Below the pieces are notes generated by a model. That model was not told where the DNA came from, did no database searches, and saw only the letters and a list, made by a program, of their open reading frames with translations. A stretch of 24,964 bases of DNA from Oscillospiraceae bacterium (lineage in GTDB: Bacteria; Bacillota; Clostridia; Oscillospirales; UBA929), in assembly GCA_009784085.1 (NCBI GenBank), contig WRCJ01000014.1, forward strand, positions 1 through 24,964, written 5' to 3'. A program made the position numbers and the translations under genes. Shown in pieces: positions 1-8,622 of the stretch (position 1 is its first letter; each line of letters starts with the position of its first letter).

Positions 1-37
1 CGCCGGGTTGTTACGTCAGGCGGTGGAGGGGACTGAA

Positions 38-889
38 ATGCTGTCCAATATCGATAAAGCGCAAATCCTGTCCGAAGCGTTGCCCTATATCCGTCGCTAC
101 CATCACAAGACCGTGGTCATCAAATACGGGGGCAACGCCATGCAATCCCATGCATTGCGGCAGGCGGTCATCGGCGACGTGGTCCTGCTGTCCCTGGTGG
201 GCATCCGGGTGGTGGTGGTACACGGCGGGGGCCCGGAAATCAGCGATATCATGGAAAAAACCGGGAAGAAGCCGGTGTTTGTCGACGGCCTGCGCCACAC
301 GGATCAAGAGACCATGCAATTGGTGCAGATGGTGTTGTGCGGGCGCGTGGGCAAACAGTTGGCGCAACTCATCGGCGAGATGGGCGGACGGGCCCTCGGG
401 CTGTCCGGCCTGGACGGGCGGCTCCTGACGGCGCGGCGGACGGGGCGCGATCTGGGCTTCGTGGGCGAGATCACCCGCGTCGATCCCGCGTCGGTGATCC
501 ACGCGCTGGCCGGCGGGTATATCCCGGTGGTGTCCACGGTGGCTTGCGGCGAGGAGAACGGCGTGGTGTACAACATCAATGCCGACACGGCCGCCGCCCG
601 GCTGGCCGCCGCCCTGGGCGCCGAAAAGCTGATACTGTTGACCGACGTGCGCGGCTTGATGCGCGACCCCCGTGACGAGGGCACGCTCCTCCCTGTGGTC
701 AGGCTGTCCGAGGTCCCGCAACTTATCAAATCCGGCGTGGTGGCCGGCGGCATGATTCCCAAGGTGGAATGCTGCGTCGAGGCGGTGCGGCAAGGCGTAT
801 CCCGCGCCACCATTTTGGACGGCCGCGTCCCCCACGCGATACTCATCGAGATGCTGTCCGACGAGGGCCTCGGGACCATGATCCTATGA
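38..889 (+). CDS. argB: Acetylglutamate kinase (ArgB)
   Basis: This enzyme phosphorylates N-acetyl-L-glutamate with ATP in the cytoplasm, the second step of arginine synthesis. The 283-residue product has the glycine-rich KYGGNA loop (about 29-34), the VHGGGPEI substrate loop (61-68), GLSGLDG (121-127), NINADTAAARLA (179-190) and the C-terminal DGRVPHA/DEGLGTMI signature. Its length is normal for the family. The frame is open back to a TTG at 8, but GGAGGGG at 25-31 sits six bases before the ATG at 38, so that start is preferred. A TGA at 34-36 in another frame could close an upstream arginine gene lying outside the window, but too little is present to identify it. The stop codon lies in a small direct repeat (878-913), and the next gene converges on it. 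Confidence 0.96.
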   Translation: MLSNIDKAQILSEALPYIRRYHHKTVVIKYGGNAMQSHALRQAVIGDVVLLSLVGIRVVVVHGGGPEISDIMEKTGKKPVFVDGLRHTDQETMQLVQMVLCGRVGKQLAQLIGEMGGRALGLSGLDGRLLTARRTGRDLGFVGEITRVDPASVIHALAGGYIPVVSTVACGEENGVVYNINADTAAARLAAALGAEKLILLTDVRGLMRDPRDEGTLLPVVRLSEVPQLIKSGVVAGGMIPKVECCVEAVRQGVSRATILDGRVPHAILIEMLSDEGLGTMIL

Positions 890-913
890 CCCTAAGATAC
901 TATGATCCTATGA
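878..913. repeat. 12-bp direct repeat spanning the argB stop codon
   Basis: ATGATCCTATGA occurs at 878-889, including the argB stop, and again at 902-913. The period is 24 bp and the material between is partly related. It is one of several short repeats found at gene ends in this window. No terminator-like hairpin is visible here. Confidence 0.7.
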
Positions 914-925
914 TATACACGGTCA

Positions 926-2449
926 CTACGCCTTGCTCTTGATGGATCTCGCCCTGAGTTTTTTGTATATGGCCGGCAGGAGCCTGGAGACATTTCGCTT
1001 CAGCGAGACGACCATGAGGTGCCTCCGGCGTCGCACGGCGCCAATGAGCCCCCTCGGATGGCGTTTACCCATGATTTTCCCGTCCAGCCGCGCGATTCTC
1101 CGCGCCAGATCGTCCCCCTCATACTTTTGGTAGATCTTCCGGTATTTGCGAATCAGCTTGAGAAAGCCGAACTTGACGTACATGAAGTCGCGCCTCGGGT
1201 AGTTGGGCATGCGGAGCTGTACGGGATCGTGCGGGCTGACCGATGGATCCAGGAATCCCGCCTCTTCGGCAATGCGCCTGATCTCGGTGGCGGGATAGGG
1301 GAAGAAGTTGCTCGCGATGACGTTGTCGGTGTGCATCCTCGCGTTGAGTTTGATGGTTTCCAGGGACAGCGCGAGGGTCTCAAAGGGCAGGCCGATGATG
1401 TTATAGGTGTAGACGATGATGCCAAACCGTTTCAGCATATGGGATACTTCGATGATATGCTCGTTTTTCATGACGCGCTTGAGGTATTTCTTCCGAAAAT
1501 CCTCGTTGCCGTTTTCCAACCCGATGGTGACGAGATAACAGCCGGAATCGGCCAATTCGCGGGCCATCTTCTCATCCAAATGATCAAAACGCAGGTTACA
1601 GGTGTATTTTTTGCCGATCCTCTCCTTGTATAACGCCGTGAATGCGTAGAACCAATCCGTGTACATGTTGAGGATCGCGTCGTTGAAGTTGAAAGCCTCG
1701 ATCTCTGGATCCTTTTCCAGCACCTTTTCCAACAGCGCGACGGCGTTTTCCGGCGAGCGGAACCTCGTGTAGCGTTTCTTGTCCGGGTAAATGTTGCGTA
1801 GCTGGGCGTTGGCGCAATACGTGCAGGAGTAGAGGCAACCCCTGCTGACGATCACTTCGGCTGTGTTCTGCGTGGCGTTGCTTTTCAATCGGCGGATATT
1901 AAACAGATCCAAGTCGGGGAAGGGTAGCGTGTCCAAGTCTTCGACAAACGGCCTCACCGGGTTTTTGCATATGGTGCCGTCGTCGCATTTGATCCAAAAA
2001 CTGTCGGATTTCGTGTCGGGCTGGCCGCTTTGGGCAAAACTGTCCACGAAATCCAGCGTGACATATTCCCCTTCCCCCAGGCACACCGCGTCTATGCCCC
2101 GCAATCCGATCACTTCGTCCGGCGCCAGGGAAGGATGGTATCCGCCCGCCATGACGAAGACGCCGGGGAGGGCCTCGTCCAGCCACCCGGCCATCTCGGC
2201 GACGAAATCCAACGCGCTGGTGCGGACGGTGAACCCGATGATGTCGGGCGAATAGGACTTCACGCGCTCGATGAACCCCTCTTTGTCCGGCATGTATGTC
2301 TGATGATAGAGGCAGGTGTTGTGCCCCCCTCGCCGGAGTACGGCCGATATGGACGCAATCCCTTCGTTGTAGTTGCCAGGTATGGTCTTGATGTGCCGGG
2401 TCGCTTCCAGAAAATCCGGATAGATAAACAGGAAATTCACCTTACCCAT
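926..2449 (-). CDS. Cobalamin-binding-domain radical SAM protein
   Basis: The 507-residue protein has two parts. Residues 1-140 form a Rossmann-like B12-binding-type domain (FLFIYPDF start, YSPDIIGFT, MAGGYHPS, CLGEGE). Next comes a radical SAM core whose cluster motif is CLYSCTYC, with cysteines at about 205, 209 and 212. This is the CxxxCxxC pattern of the B12-dependent radical SAM class. That class includes methyltransferases and ring-rearranging enzymes; the substrate cannot be read from sequence. The B12 domain lacks an obvious DxHxxG, so cobalamin may be bound base-off without a histidine, or not at all. The start is the ATG at 2449, preceded by AGGGAGG eight bases upstream; an in-frame extension to 2503 lacks such a site. 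The gene lies on the opposite strand inside the arginine cluster, converging with argB and diverging from argD. Confidence 0.88.
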   Translation of the reverse strand: MGKVNFLFIYPDFLEATRHIKTIPGNYNEGIASISAVLRRGGHNTCLYHQTYMPDKEGFIERVKSYSPDIIGFTVRTSALDFVAEMAGWLDEALPGVFVMAGGYHPSLAPDEVIGLRGIDAVCLGEGEYVTLDFVDSFAQSGQPDTKSDSFWIKCDDGTICKNPVRPFVEDLDTLPFPDLDLFNIRRLKSNATQNTAEVIVSRGCLYSCTYCANAQLRNIYPDKKRYTRFRSPENAVALLEKVLEKDPEIEAFNFNDAILNMYTDWFYAFTALYKERIGKKYTCNLRFDHLDEKMARELADSGCYLVTIGLENGNEDFRKKYLKRVMKNEHIIEVSHMLKRFGIIVYTYNIIGLPFETLALSLETIKLNARMHTDNVIASNFFPYPATEIRRIAEEAGFLDPSVSPHDPVQLRMPNYPRRDFMYVKFGFLKLIRKYRKIYQKYEGDDLARRIARLDGKIMGKRHPRGLIGAVRRRRHLMVVSLKRNVSRLLPAIYKKLRARSIKSKA

Positions 2450-2506
2450 GCCTCGTTCCTCCCTATGAGTTGCCGCAGTAGCCTGATTATAGGACTTTGT
2501 CATCCC

Positions 2507-2534
2507 ATTATAGCATAGTTTCTAAAAAAAACAA
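2507..2534 (-). promoter_or_regulatory. Probable sigma-A promoter for the radical SAM gene
   Basis: On the reverse strand, TTGTTT (2534-2529) and a perfect TATAAT (2512-2507) are separated by 16 bp, with an oligo-T tract in the spacer. Initiation near 2500 would give a leader of about 50 bases. A second TATAAT lies at 2491-2486 without a good -35. No equally good forward promoter for argD was seen in this short divergent region. Confidence 0.5.
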
Positions 2535-2556
2535 TCATTTATGGAGGGGATAGCTA

Positions 2557-3753
2557 ATGAATGTTACCACGCTTACCACGCTCAAAGCGCAATACGACGC
2601 TTACATCCTGCCCACCTACGCCCGGCGCGACGCGGCGTTCGCCCGGGGCGTCGGGTGCCGCCTGTACGATGTTGACGGGAAGGAATACATCGACATGTCG
2701 TCGGGCATCGGCGTCAATTCGGTGGGCTATGCCCATCCCGATTGGGTGGCCGCCGTCGCCGCGCAGGCGGGTACGCTGGCCCACGCCTCCAACTTGTTTT
2801 ACACAGAGCCGGCCGCGCGGTTGGCCGAGCGGCTGTGTGCGCTGTCCGGGATGGCCGGCGCCTTTTTCGCCAACTCGGGGGCCGAAGCCAATGAGGGTGT
2901 TTTCAAGGTCGCCCGCAAATACAGCGAGAGCAAATATGGGGCGGGGCGGGCTACCATCGCCACGCTGACCGGATCCTTCCATGGCCGCACGCTGACCACC
3001 TTGGCCGCCACCGGGCAGGGTAAATTCCATCGGCAGTTCAACCCGCTCACGCCGGGGTTCCTCCACATACCGCCCGGGGATATCGACGCGCTCCATGCCC
3101 TCCCCGGCGACGTGTGCGCCGTCATGCTGGAGCCCGTGCAGGGGGAGGGCGGCGTCTGGCCGCTGGAGGCCGGCTATGTCAAACAGGTGGAAGCGTTGTG
3201 CCGGGAACGGGACTGGTTGCTCCTCTGCGATGAGGTGCAGACCGGCATTGGCCGCACGGGCCACTGGTTTGGTTTCCAGGGGCTGGGCATAACGCCGGAC
3301 GCCCTGAGCTTCGCCAAGGGGATCGCGGGGGGGCTTCCCATGGGCGGGTTCTTGGTGGGCGAGGGACTGCGCGGCGTATTGACGCCGGGCGACCACGCCG
3401 CCACCTTCGGCGGCAGTCCGCTGTGCTGTGCCGCCGCGCTGGCCACATTGGATATCTTGGAGGGCGCCTTGCCGACGGTCCTGCAAAAGGGGGAGGCCAT
3501 CCGCGCCCGGATCGAGGCCATGGGGCTGCCGAATGTGGCGGGCACCCGGGGCCGGGGGCTGATGATTGGCGTATCGGTAACCGGGGGCGAGCCCTCCGAT
3601 TGGAATGACAAGCTTCTCGAAGCCGGCCTTGTCGCCCTGACCGCCGGCACCGACGCGCTACGCTTCCTCCCGCCGCTTATCATCGGGGAGGGCGACATCG
3701 AAGCGGCGCTTGCGATCTTCGAGAAGGTGATGAGGGGAGGATCTACCCAATGA
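2557..3753 (+). CDS. argD: Acetylornithine aminotransferase (ArgD)
   Basis: This PLP-dependent class III aminotransferase makes N-acetylornithine from N-acetylglutamate semialdehyde with glutamate as amino donor. The 398-residue length is typical. Visible motifs are NSGAEANE (107-113), the FHGR loop (141-144) that contacts the cofactor ring, LLCDEVQTGIGRTG with the PLP-nitrogen aspartate (D225), and FAKGIAGGLPMG with the Schiff-base lysine (K254). ATFGGSP, which binds phosphate across the dimer, follows. GGAGGGG precedes the ATG at 2557 by about seven bases. The stop overlaps the argF start (ATGA at 3750-3753), so the two are probably translationally coupled. Class III relatives such as GABA or succinylornithine transaminases share these motifs; the neighbours argB and argF decide the assignment. 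Confidence 0.95.
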   Translation: MNVTTLTTLKAQYDAYILPTYARRDAAFARGVGCRLYDVDGKEYIDMSSGIGVNSVGYAHPDWVAAVAAQAGTLAHASNLFYTEPAARLAERLCALSGMAGAFFANSGAEANEGVFKVARKYSESKYGAGRATIATLTGSFHGRTLTTLAATGQGKFHRQFNPLTPGFLHIPPGDIDALHALPGDVCAVMLEPVQGEGGVWPLEAGYVKQVEALCRERDWLLLCDEVQTGIGRTGHWFGFQGLGITPDALSFAKGIAGGLPMGGFLVGEGLRGVLTPGDHAATFGGSPLCCAAALATLDILEGALPTVLQKGEAIRARIEAMGLPNVAGTRGRGLMIGVSVTGGEPSDWNDKLLEAGLVALTAGTDALRFLPPLIIGEGDIEAALAIFEKVMRGGSTQ

Positions 3754-4667
3754 AAAAAGATTTGACGAAAATGCTCGATTTATCCCAGCAGGATGTCTTG
3801 GATATCCTGAATCTAGCCGACCAGATGAAGTACAACCTCAAGCATGGCCGGGAGCATGCGGTGCTGCGCGGCAAGACATTGGCGATGATCTTCCAGAAGG
3901 CTTCCACCAGGACGCGGGTCTCCTTCGAGACCGGCATGTACCAGCTGGGGGGGCAGGCCCTGTTCCTGTCGGCCAATGATTTGCAGATCGGGCGGGGCGA
4001 GCCGGTGGAGGATACGGCGCGGGTGTTGTCGCGCTATGTGGATGGCGTCATGATCCGCACCTTCGCGCAAGCCGAGGTGGAATCGCTGGCCCAATGGGCC
4101 TCGATCCCTGTTATCAACGGGCTGACGGACTTCGCCCATCCCTGCCAGGTGCTGGCCGATCTGATGACCATCCGGGAACACCTGAGCGCGTTGGAGGGCG
4201 TGAAGCTTGCCTATATTGGCGATGGGAACAATATGTGCAACTCGCTGATCGTGGGCGGCTTGACCTGCGGCCTGGCCGTGTCGGCGGCCGTGCCTGCGGG
4301 CTACGACCCGGCGCCGGAGGTGTTGGAGTTCGCCGTGCGCTACGGCGATGCGTTTACGCTGACCCGTGACCCCAAAGAAGCCGCCACCGACGCCGATGTG
4401 CTGGTGACCGACGTATGGGCCAGCATGGGGATGGAGGGCGAAGCGGAAGCACGCCGCATGGCGTTTCGCGGTTTCCAGATCAACGCGGGGCTGATGGATT
4501 TGGCCCGCCCAAAGGCCATCGTGTTGCACTGCCTTCCGGCGCACCGGGGCGAGGAGATCACCGCCGAGGTGTTCGAGGCCCATGCCGGGGAAATATTCGA
4601 CGAGGCGGAGAACCGCCTGCACGCGCAGAAGGCCGTCATGGCGTTGCTGATGGACGGGGAACAGTAA
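3750..4667 (+). CDS. argF: Ornithine carbamoyltransferase (ArgF)
   Basis: It transfers the carbamoyl group from carbamoyl phosphate to ornithine, giving citrulline. The 305-residue chain has the carbamoyl-phosphate loop STRTR (52-56), the HPCQ motif (130-133), the DVWASMG ornithine-binding segment (221-227) and HCLPAHRG (260-266). All are standard for anabolic ornithine transcarbamylases. The SMG sequence in DVWASMG favours ornithine over acetylornithine as substrate. The start ATG overlaps the argD stop by four bases. The next gene converges on it after a 13-bp gap with no hairpin, so the two transcripts may overlap at their 3' ends. Confidence 0.96.
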   Translation: MKKDLTKMLDLSQQDVLDILNLADQMKYNLKHGREHAVLRGKTLAMIFQKASTRTRVSFETGMYQLGGQALFLSANDLQIGRGEPVEDTARVLSRYVDGVMIRTFAQAEVESLAQWASIPVINGLTDFAHPCQVLADLMTIREHLSALEGVKLAYIGDGNNMCNSLIVGGLTCGLAVSAAVPAGYDPAPEVLEFAVRYGDAFTLTRDPKEAATDADVLVTDVWASMGMEGEAEARRMAFRGFQINAGLMDLARPKAIVLHCLPAHRGEEITAEVFEAHAGEIFDEAENRLHAQKAVMALLMDGEQ

Positions 4668-4680
4668 ACAGCGAGCAAAT

Positions 4681-5778
4681 TCAAAGGATCATCAATTCGT
4701 GGCCCAGCTTGGTGAGGTTCTCGCATCCGGTTTCGGTGATGACAATGACATCCTCGATGCGCACGCCGAAGCGGCCGGGCAGGTAGATACCCGGCTCGGC
4801 GGACAACACGGCGCCGACGGGCAGGGGGGCGCGGTCCGACGGCGACGCGCCGCCGGGTTCGTGGACTTCCAGCCCCAGGCAGTGGCCGAAGCCATGCCCG
4901 AAATACGCGCCATACCCCGCCTCGCTGATGACCGCGAGAGCCGCGTTATGAATATCGGCGCCTGTGACGCCGGCATGGGCTACGGCTATGCCGGCTTCCT
5001 GGGCGCGCAGGACGGTATCGTAGACCCGGCGCATCTCCTCGGTGGCGTACCCGAGGGCCACCGTACGCGTGGTGTCCGAGCAATAAGATTGGGACACCGC
5101 GCCGAAATCCAGCGTCAGGAAATCCCCTTCGCGAAGCGGCCTGTCGCCGGCCCTGCTGTGGGGCAACGCCCCGTTGGGGCCGGACGCCACGATGGGGTCG
5201 AAGGCCAGGCCGTCCGCGCCCGCCGTATAGAGATGATGAATCAGCGCGACCAGTATCTGCCTTTCGGTCAGGCCGGGGCGAATCTCCGGAAGCAGGTTGG
5301 CAAACGCCGCCTCGGCGATGCGCTGGGCGGCCCGCATCTGGTCGATCTCCCCTTGTGATTTGACATACCGCAACTGATCCAGCCATTTCTGCGCCGAGAT
5401 GAATCGTACGTCGGGCCAGGCTTCGCGCAGATCCTCATATTGCCCGACCGTGAGCGTGCGCCGCTCAAAGCCCAGCGACTTCACGCCATGTTCCGCGAGC
5501 TGGGCGCCGACCAGTTCCTTGTAACCCACTTGGAATGTGATCACTTCGACGTCAAACCCTGTCACGCTGTTTCTCGCGGCCTCGATATAGCGGGTGTCGG
5601 TGAACAAGGAACCGGCCTGCCGCGTCACCAAGACCATGCCGGCAGACGAAAAAAAGCCGGTCGCGTAGAAACGCGCCTCCGGCGAGGTGAGGAGCAGGGC
5701 ATCGAGCGCGCTGTCCACGAGGAGCTTTTGCAGGGCGGGCAAACGGTTTATGCGGTTTATGCGGTTTATATGGGTCAT
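4681..5778 (-). CDS. M24B-family Xaa-Pro peptidase
   Basis: This metallopeptidase is of the aminopeptidase P/prolidase type and removes residues next to proline. The 365-residue product has a creatinase-like N-terminal domain (about 14-135) and a pita-bread catalytic domain. Metal ligands visible are D224 in LTLDFG, D235 in CSDTTRTV, a histidine in GHGFGHCLGLEVHE (294-307), E328 in SAEPG and E342 in RIEDV. The start is the ATG at 5778, preceded by AGAGGAA and overlapping the upstream HAD-phosphatase stop (ATGA), so it is likely coupled. A longer in-frame extension to 5916 runs back into the upstream gene and is rejected. Residues 4-12 are three copies of the tripeptide INR/NRI, encoded by a 9-bp tandem repeat. 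Whether the activity is Xaa-Pro aminopeptidase or dipeptidase cannot be told. Confidence 0.9.
   Translation of the reverse strand: MTHINRINRINRLPALQKLLVDSALDALLLTSPEARFYATGFFSSAGMVLVTRQAGSLFTDTRYIEAARNSVTGFDVEVITFQVGYKELVGAQLAEHGVKSLGFERRTLTVGQYEDLREAWPDVRFISAQKWLDQLRYVKSQGEIDQMRAAQRIAEAAFANLLPEIRPGLTERQILVALIHHLYTAGADGLAFDPIVASGPNGALPHSRAGDRPLREGDFLTLDFGAVSQSYCSDTTRTVALGYATEEMRRVYDTVLRAQEAGIAVAHAGVTGADIHNAALAVISEAGYGAYFGHGFGHCLGLEVHEPGGASPSDRAPLPVGAVLSAEPGIYLPGRFGVRIEDVIVITETGCENLTKLGHELMIL
5744..5770. repeat. Three 9-bp tandem repeats in the peptidase N-terminus
   Basis: CGGTTTATG occurs at 5744-5752 and 5753-5761, then CGGTTTATA at 5762-5770. Read on the reverse strand it gives the repeated tripeptide Ile-Asn-Arg directly after the start codon. 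The unit is a multiple of three, so copy-number change would keep the frame. Confidence 0.85.
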
Positions 5779-6299
5779 GCGGGATTCCTCTTTCGTCGTA
5801 TTGCCTCGCGGATAAACGGGCTTTCCAGCATGCGCCGCAAGGAGAACAGGATATGCCCCTTCAAGCGCAGGGGACGCACCAGGATGGCGACCATCCCGCA
5901 TCGCTTGGCGCCCCAAACGTCCGTGAACACTTGATCGCCCAATTGCGCGATACTGCCCGGCGGTAGCGCGAAGACGCGAATCGCCTTATGGTAACCATCG
6001 CGGCGCGGCTTGCCGGCGCGGAAAACATAGGGCACGCCCAGTGGCTCGCAGAAGGACATGACCCGTTTCTCGGATCCGTTGGATACGATGACGACGGGGA
6101 TCCCCCCGTCCGCCATGCGGCGCACCCAAGAAATAACCTCGGGCTGGGGTTTGGATTGCCGATAAAATGCCAGCGTGTTGTCCAAGTCGACAGCCAAACC
6201 GCGCACGCCACGCGCCAGGAGCCATTCGGGCGTGATATCCTGTATGTGGTCGAAGACCTCATCGGGGACAAGGTTGTCGGCGAATCTTTTTCTAGACAT
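5775..6299 (-). CDS. YqeG-family HAD phosphatase
   Basis: The 174-residue protein is a class IIIA-type HAD hydrolase like Bacillus YqeG. The nucleophile motif is DLDNTLA (D38 and D40), motif II is SNG (73-75), the conserved lysine is in GKPRRDG (K97), and motif III is GDQVFTDVWGAKR (121-133). The compact size and WGAKR sequence fit YqeG and the phosphatidylglycerophosphatase GEP4 relatives, but the bacterial substrate is not established. Its start ATG overlaps the TAG stop of the upstream hydratase by eight bases, and its stop overlaps the peptidase start by four. All three genes are therefore on one tightly coupled transcript. The C-terminus is basic (REAIRRKR). Confidence 0.9.
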   Translation of the reverse strand: MSRKRFADNLVPDEVFDHIQDITPEWLLARGVRGLAVDLDNTLAFYRQSKPQPEVISWVRRMADGGIPVVIVSNGSEKRVMSFCEPLGVPYVFRAGKPRRDGYHKAIRVFALPPGSIAQLGDQVFTDVWGAKRCGMVAILVRPLRLKGHILFSLRRMLESPFIREAIRRKRNPA

Positions 6300-8589
6300 T
6301 TTCCACCTTATGATAGTTTATCAGGCAGCCAGCCAGGATGATGTCGCGCTCGTTGCGCGTCAGATTGGGCAGTGTCAAGACGATGGGTAGATCGGCAACT
6401 GCGGGCTGTTCGGCATCCTCACCCCCGGGTGGTTCGGCGTCCAGGCGGCGCAACTCGGCAGGGATGGCTTCCGCATCCCCCGCCAGCGCGCTTCGCAGGC
6501 CGCGAAGGCGGATTTTGTCGCCCACGCGAAGGGGGTTGGTCGGCATATCAGTCCATATGAAGGGTAACATACCCCAGTTGATCAGGTTGGAGCGGTAGCG
6601 CGAGGTGGCGTATTCCGCCGCGATGTTGGCAACGCCCCCCAGCACCCGCTGGCAGGAAGCCGCTTGTTCCCGCGCGGATCCGTCGCCAGGCCGGATGGCG
6701 GCCACCGCGCTACCCAGGGCGGGCTTTGTCGGGGAGTGGGTACGGCGTAAATTCTCGTTTTTAAGAATTTCTTTGGCGCGGGCCACGTACCCGGGATCCT
6801 TCCGCGACAAAGTGAATTCGGCCAAGCGATACGGGTTGGAACGGTAGGAGGAGGTTTCCCCCGAGGGAATCAGCTCGTCGGTGGTGGTCACCGGGTCGGT
6901 GAGGGAAGCCGCGATGGTGATCACCAAATCATCGGGGAGCGGCGGGAAGGCCGGCCAGTCGGCGATGCCGGGGCCGCGAATCAGGGGGGTGTCCGGCTTG
7001 GGGCACCCCACGCCGTAGAACACCCTTTGCGCGTAGGGCGCGTTATCGTAGACGTAGTCGGAGGAATCTTTGTTAGCGGCAGGAGGGGGCTGGGGCAAGT
7101 CGTCGGCGGCGGTGATGGCGCCGCCGTTTCGCGCGGTGGCGGCGATGGATCGGGCATCCATCAGGGCGACAAAGGCGGCCTGGCCCTCGCCGGGTTTACT
7201 GCCCTCACGGTTGGGGAAATTGCGCGTGGCATGGCGCAGGGACAGCGCATTGTCGCCCGGCACGTCGCCTGCGCCGAAACAGGGGCCGCAGAAAGCCGTG
7301 CGGACTGTGGCGCCCGCTGCCATCAAGTCGGCCAGGGCGCCCGATCGCGCCAAGGCCAAGGCCATGGGCTGGCTGGCCGGATAGATGGACAGGGCGAAGG
7401 GGGAGGGCGACGCATCGAAAAGGGCCGCATCGTGTAGGGGCGCCTCGCGCAGGGGCATGCCGCGCAGGATGTCCCGCACGGCCATGATGTTCTCGTACAG
7501 CCCGCCCGCACAGCCCACCACCACGCCTTGGTCGGCGAATACCTGGCCGTTTTTCGCTTTGCCATGCAACAGCGGCACCGGGATGCCCCATTGCCGCGCG
7601 GCCTCGTGCGATATATCGTGTAGGAGTTCGGGCGCGTTCTGTTTGAATTCGGCGATGGTATAGGCGCGGCTGGGGTGGAAGGGGAGGGCAATCATGGGGC
7701 GAATCTTGCGCAAATCTATTCTGACCAGCGCGTCATAATAGGATACGTCAGCCGGCGCCATAGGCGCATAGCCCTGGGGACGCCCAAAGCGGGCCAACTC
7801 CTCATTAACGCGCCCATCGGTCTGCCATATGCTGGACAAGCAGGTGGTTTCGGTGGTCATCACGTCGATGCCGTTGCGGAAATCCATGCTGAGGCCCTCG
7901 ATGCCCGGGCCGATAAATTCCAATATCCTATTTTTAAGAAATCCGTTCCCGAACGTGGCGCCAATCAGCGCAAGTGCTACGTCATGAGGGCCTACGCCCG
8001 GGTTGGGGGCGCCTTCCAGCCAGATGGCCGCCACCTGGGGAGGGGGGATGTCGTAGGTGCGGTTCATGAGTTGCTTAACTAACTCAGGACCCCCTTCCCC
8101 AAAGGCCAAGGTGCCATAGGGACCGTAGCGGGTATGGCTGTCCGAGGCCAAGATCATCTTGCCGGCGCCGGCATACCGCTCGCGCATATATTGGTGGATA
8201 ACGGCCAGATGCGCCGGCACGTACTCGCCGCCGTATTTCTGGGCCGCGGAAAGGCCAAACGCATGGTCGTCTTCGTTGATGGTGCCGCCCACGGCACACA
8301 GGCTGTTGTGGCAGTTGGTCAGCACATAGGGCAGCGGGAACCGGTCCAGCCCGATGGCGCGGGCGGTCTGTATGATGCCTACATAGGTGATGTCGTGGGA
8401 GGCTATGGCATCGAACTTGAGGCGATAAACCCCCGGTATTTCCGATATGTTATGCGTGCGCAGGATAGAAGCGGCCATGGTGCCGCCACGCGCCTCCTCG
8501 GGCGCCGGCAACCCGGCGGCGCGGGCATTCTCAATATCGAGGAGTTTGCCGCGCGACAGGTAGATGCCTTCGGGGTGGATGGTGATCAT
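6292..8589 (-). CDS. Aconitase-superfamily hydratase
   Basis: The 765-residue protein has the architecture of [4Fe-4S] aconitases with an unusual detail in each block. SDSHT (149-153) is the substrate loop. TTETTCLSSIW lies at 245-255. The three presumed cluster cysteines are C360 in VVVGCAGG, at the place of the usual GSCTN, and C434 and C437 in AFCGPCFG. ATRNFPNREGSKP follows (454-466). The C-terminal swivel domain has GDGSAREQAA (635-644), equivalent to the GxGSSREHAA of aconitase. The protein is shorter than aconitase A and departs from it and from LeuC in most connecting sequence, so it is a separate branch annotated generically as hydratase; the substrate is unknown. AGGAGGT stands four bases before the ATG at 8589. 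Confidence 0.85.
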   Translation of the reverse strand: MITIHPEGIYLSRGKLLDIENARAAGLPAPEEARGGTMAASILRTHNISEIPGVYRLKFDAIASHDITYVGIIQTARAIGLDRFPLPYVLTNCHNSLCAVGGTINEDDHAFGLSAAQKYGGEYVPAHLAVIHQYMRERYAGAGKMILASDSHTRYGPYGTLAFGEGGPELVKQLMNRTYDIPPPQVAAIWLEGAPNPGVGPHDVALALIGATFGNGFLKNRILEFIGPGIEGLSMDFRNGIDVMTTETTCLSSIWQTDGRVNEELARFGRPQGYAPMAPADVSYYDALVRIDLRKIRPMIALPFHPSRAYTIAEFKQNAPELLHDISHEAARQWGIPVPLLHGKAKNGQVFADQGVVVGCAGGLYENIMAVRDILRGMPLREAPLHDAALFDASPSPFALSIYPASQPMALALARSGALADLMAAGATVRTAFCGPCFGAGDVPGDNALSLRHATRNFPNREGSKPGEGQAAFVALMDARSIAATARNGGAITAADDLPQPPPAANKDSSDYVYDNAPYAQRVFYGVGCPKPDTPLIRGPGIADWPAFPPLPDDLVITIAASLTDPVTTTDELIPSGETSSYRSNPYRLAEFTLSRKDPGYVARAKEILKNENLRRTHSPTKPALGSAVAAIRPGDGSAREQAASCQRVLGGVANIAAEYATSRYRSNLINWGMLPFIWTDMPTNPLRVGDKIRLRGLRSALAGDAEAIPAELRRLDAEPPGGEDAEQPAVADLPIVLTLPNLTRNERDIILAGCLINYHKVENV

Positions 8590-8622
8590 AGGAACCTCCT
8601 GGTACCCTTATATTTTGTGTAA

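Noticed and set aside
11..835. Long reverse-strand frame antisense to argB, and similar long shadows over argD and argF
   Set aside because: High-GC third codon positions create these; the peptides are His/Ala/Arg-rich without motifs, and the sense genes are certain.
2450..2556. T-box, ARG-box or other leader regulation of argDF
   Set aside because: The divergent region is only about 100 bp and has no conserved T-box or recognisable operator; only a reverse promoter could be supported.
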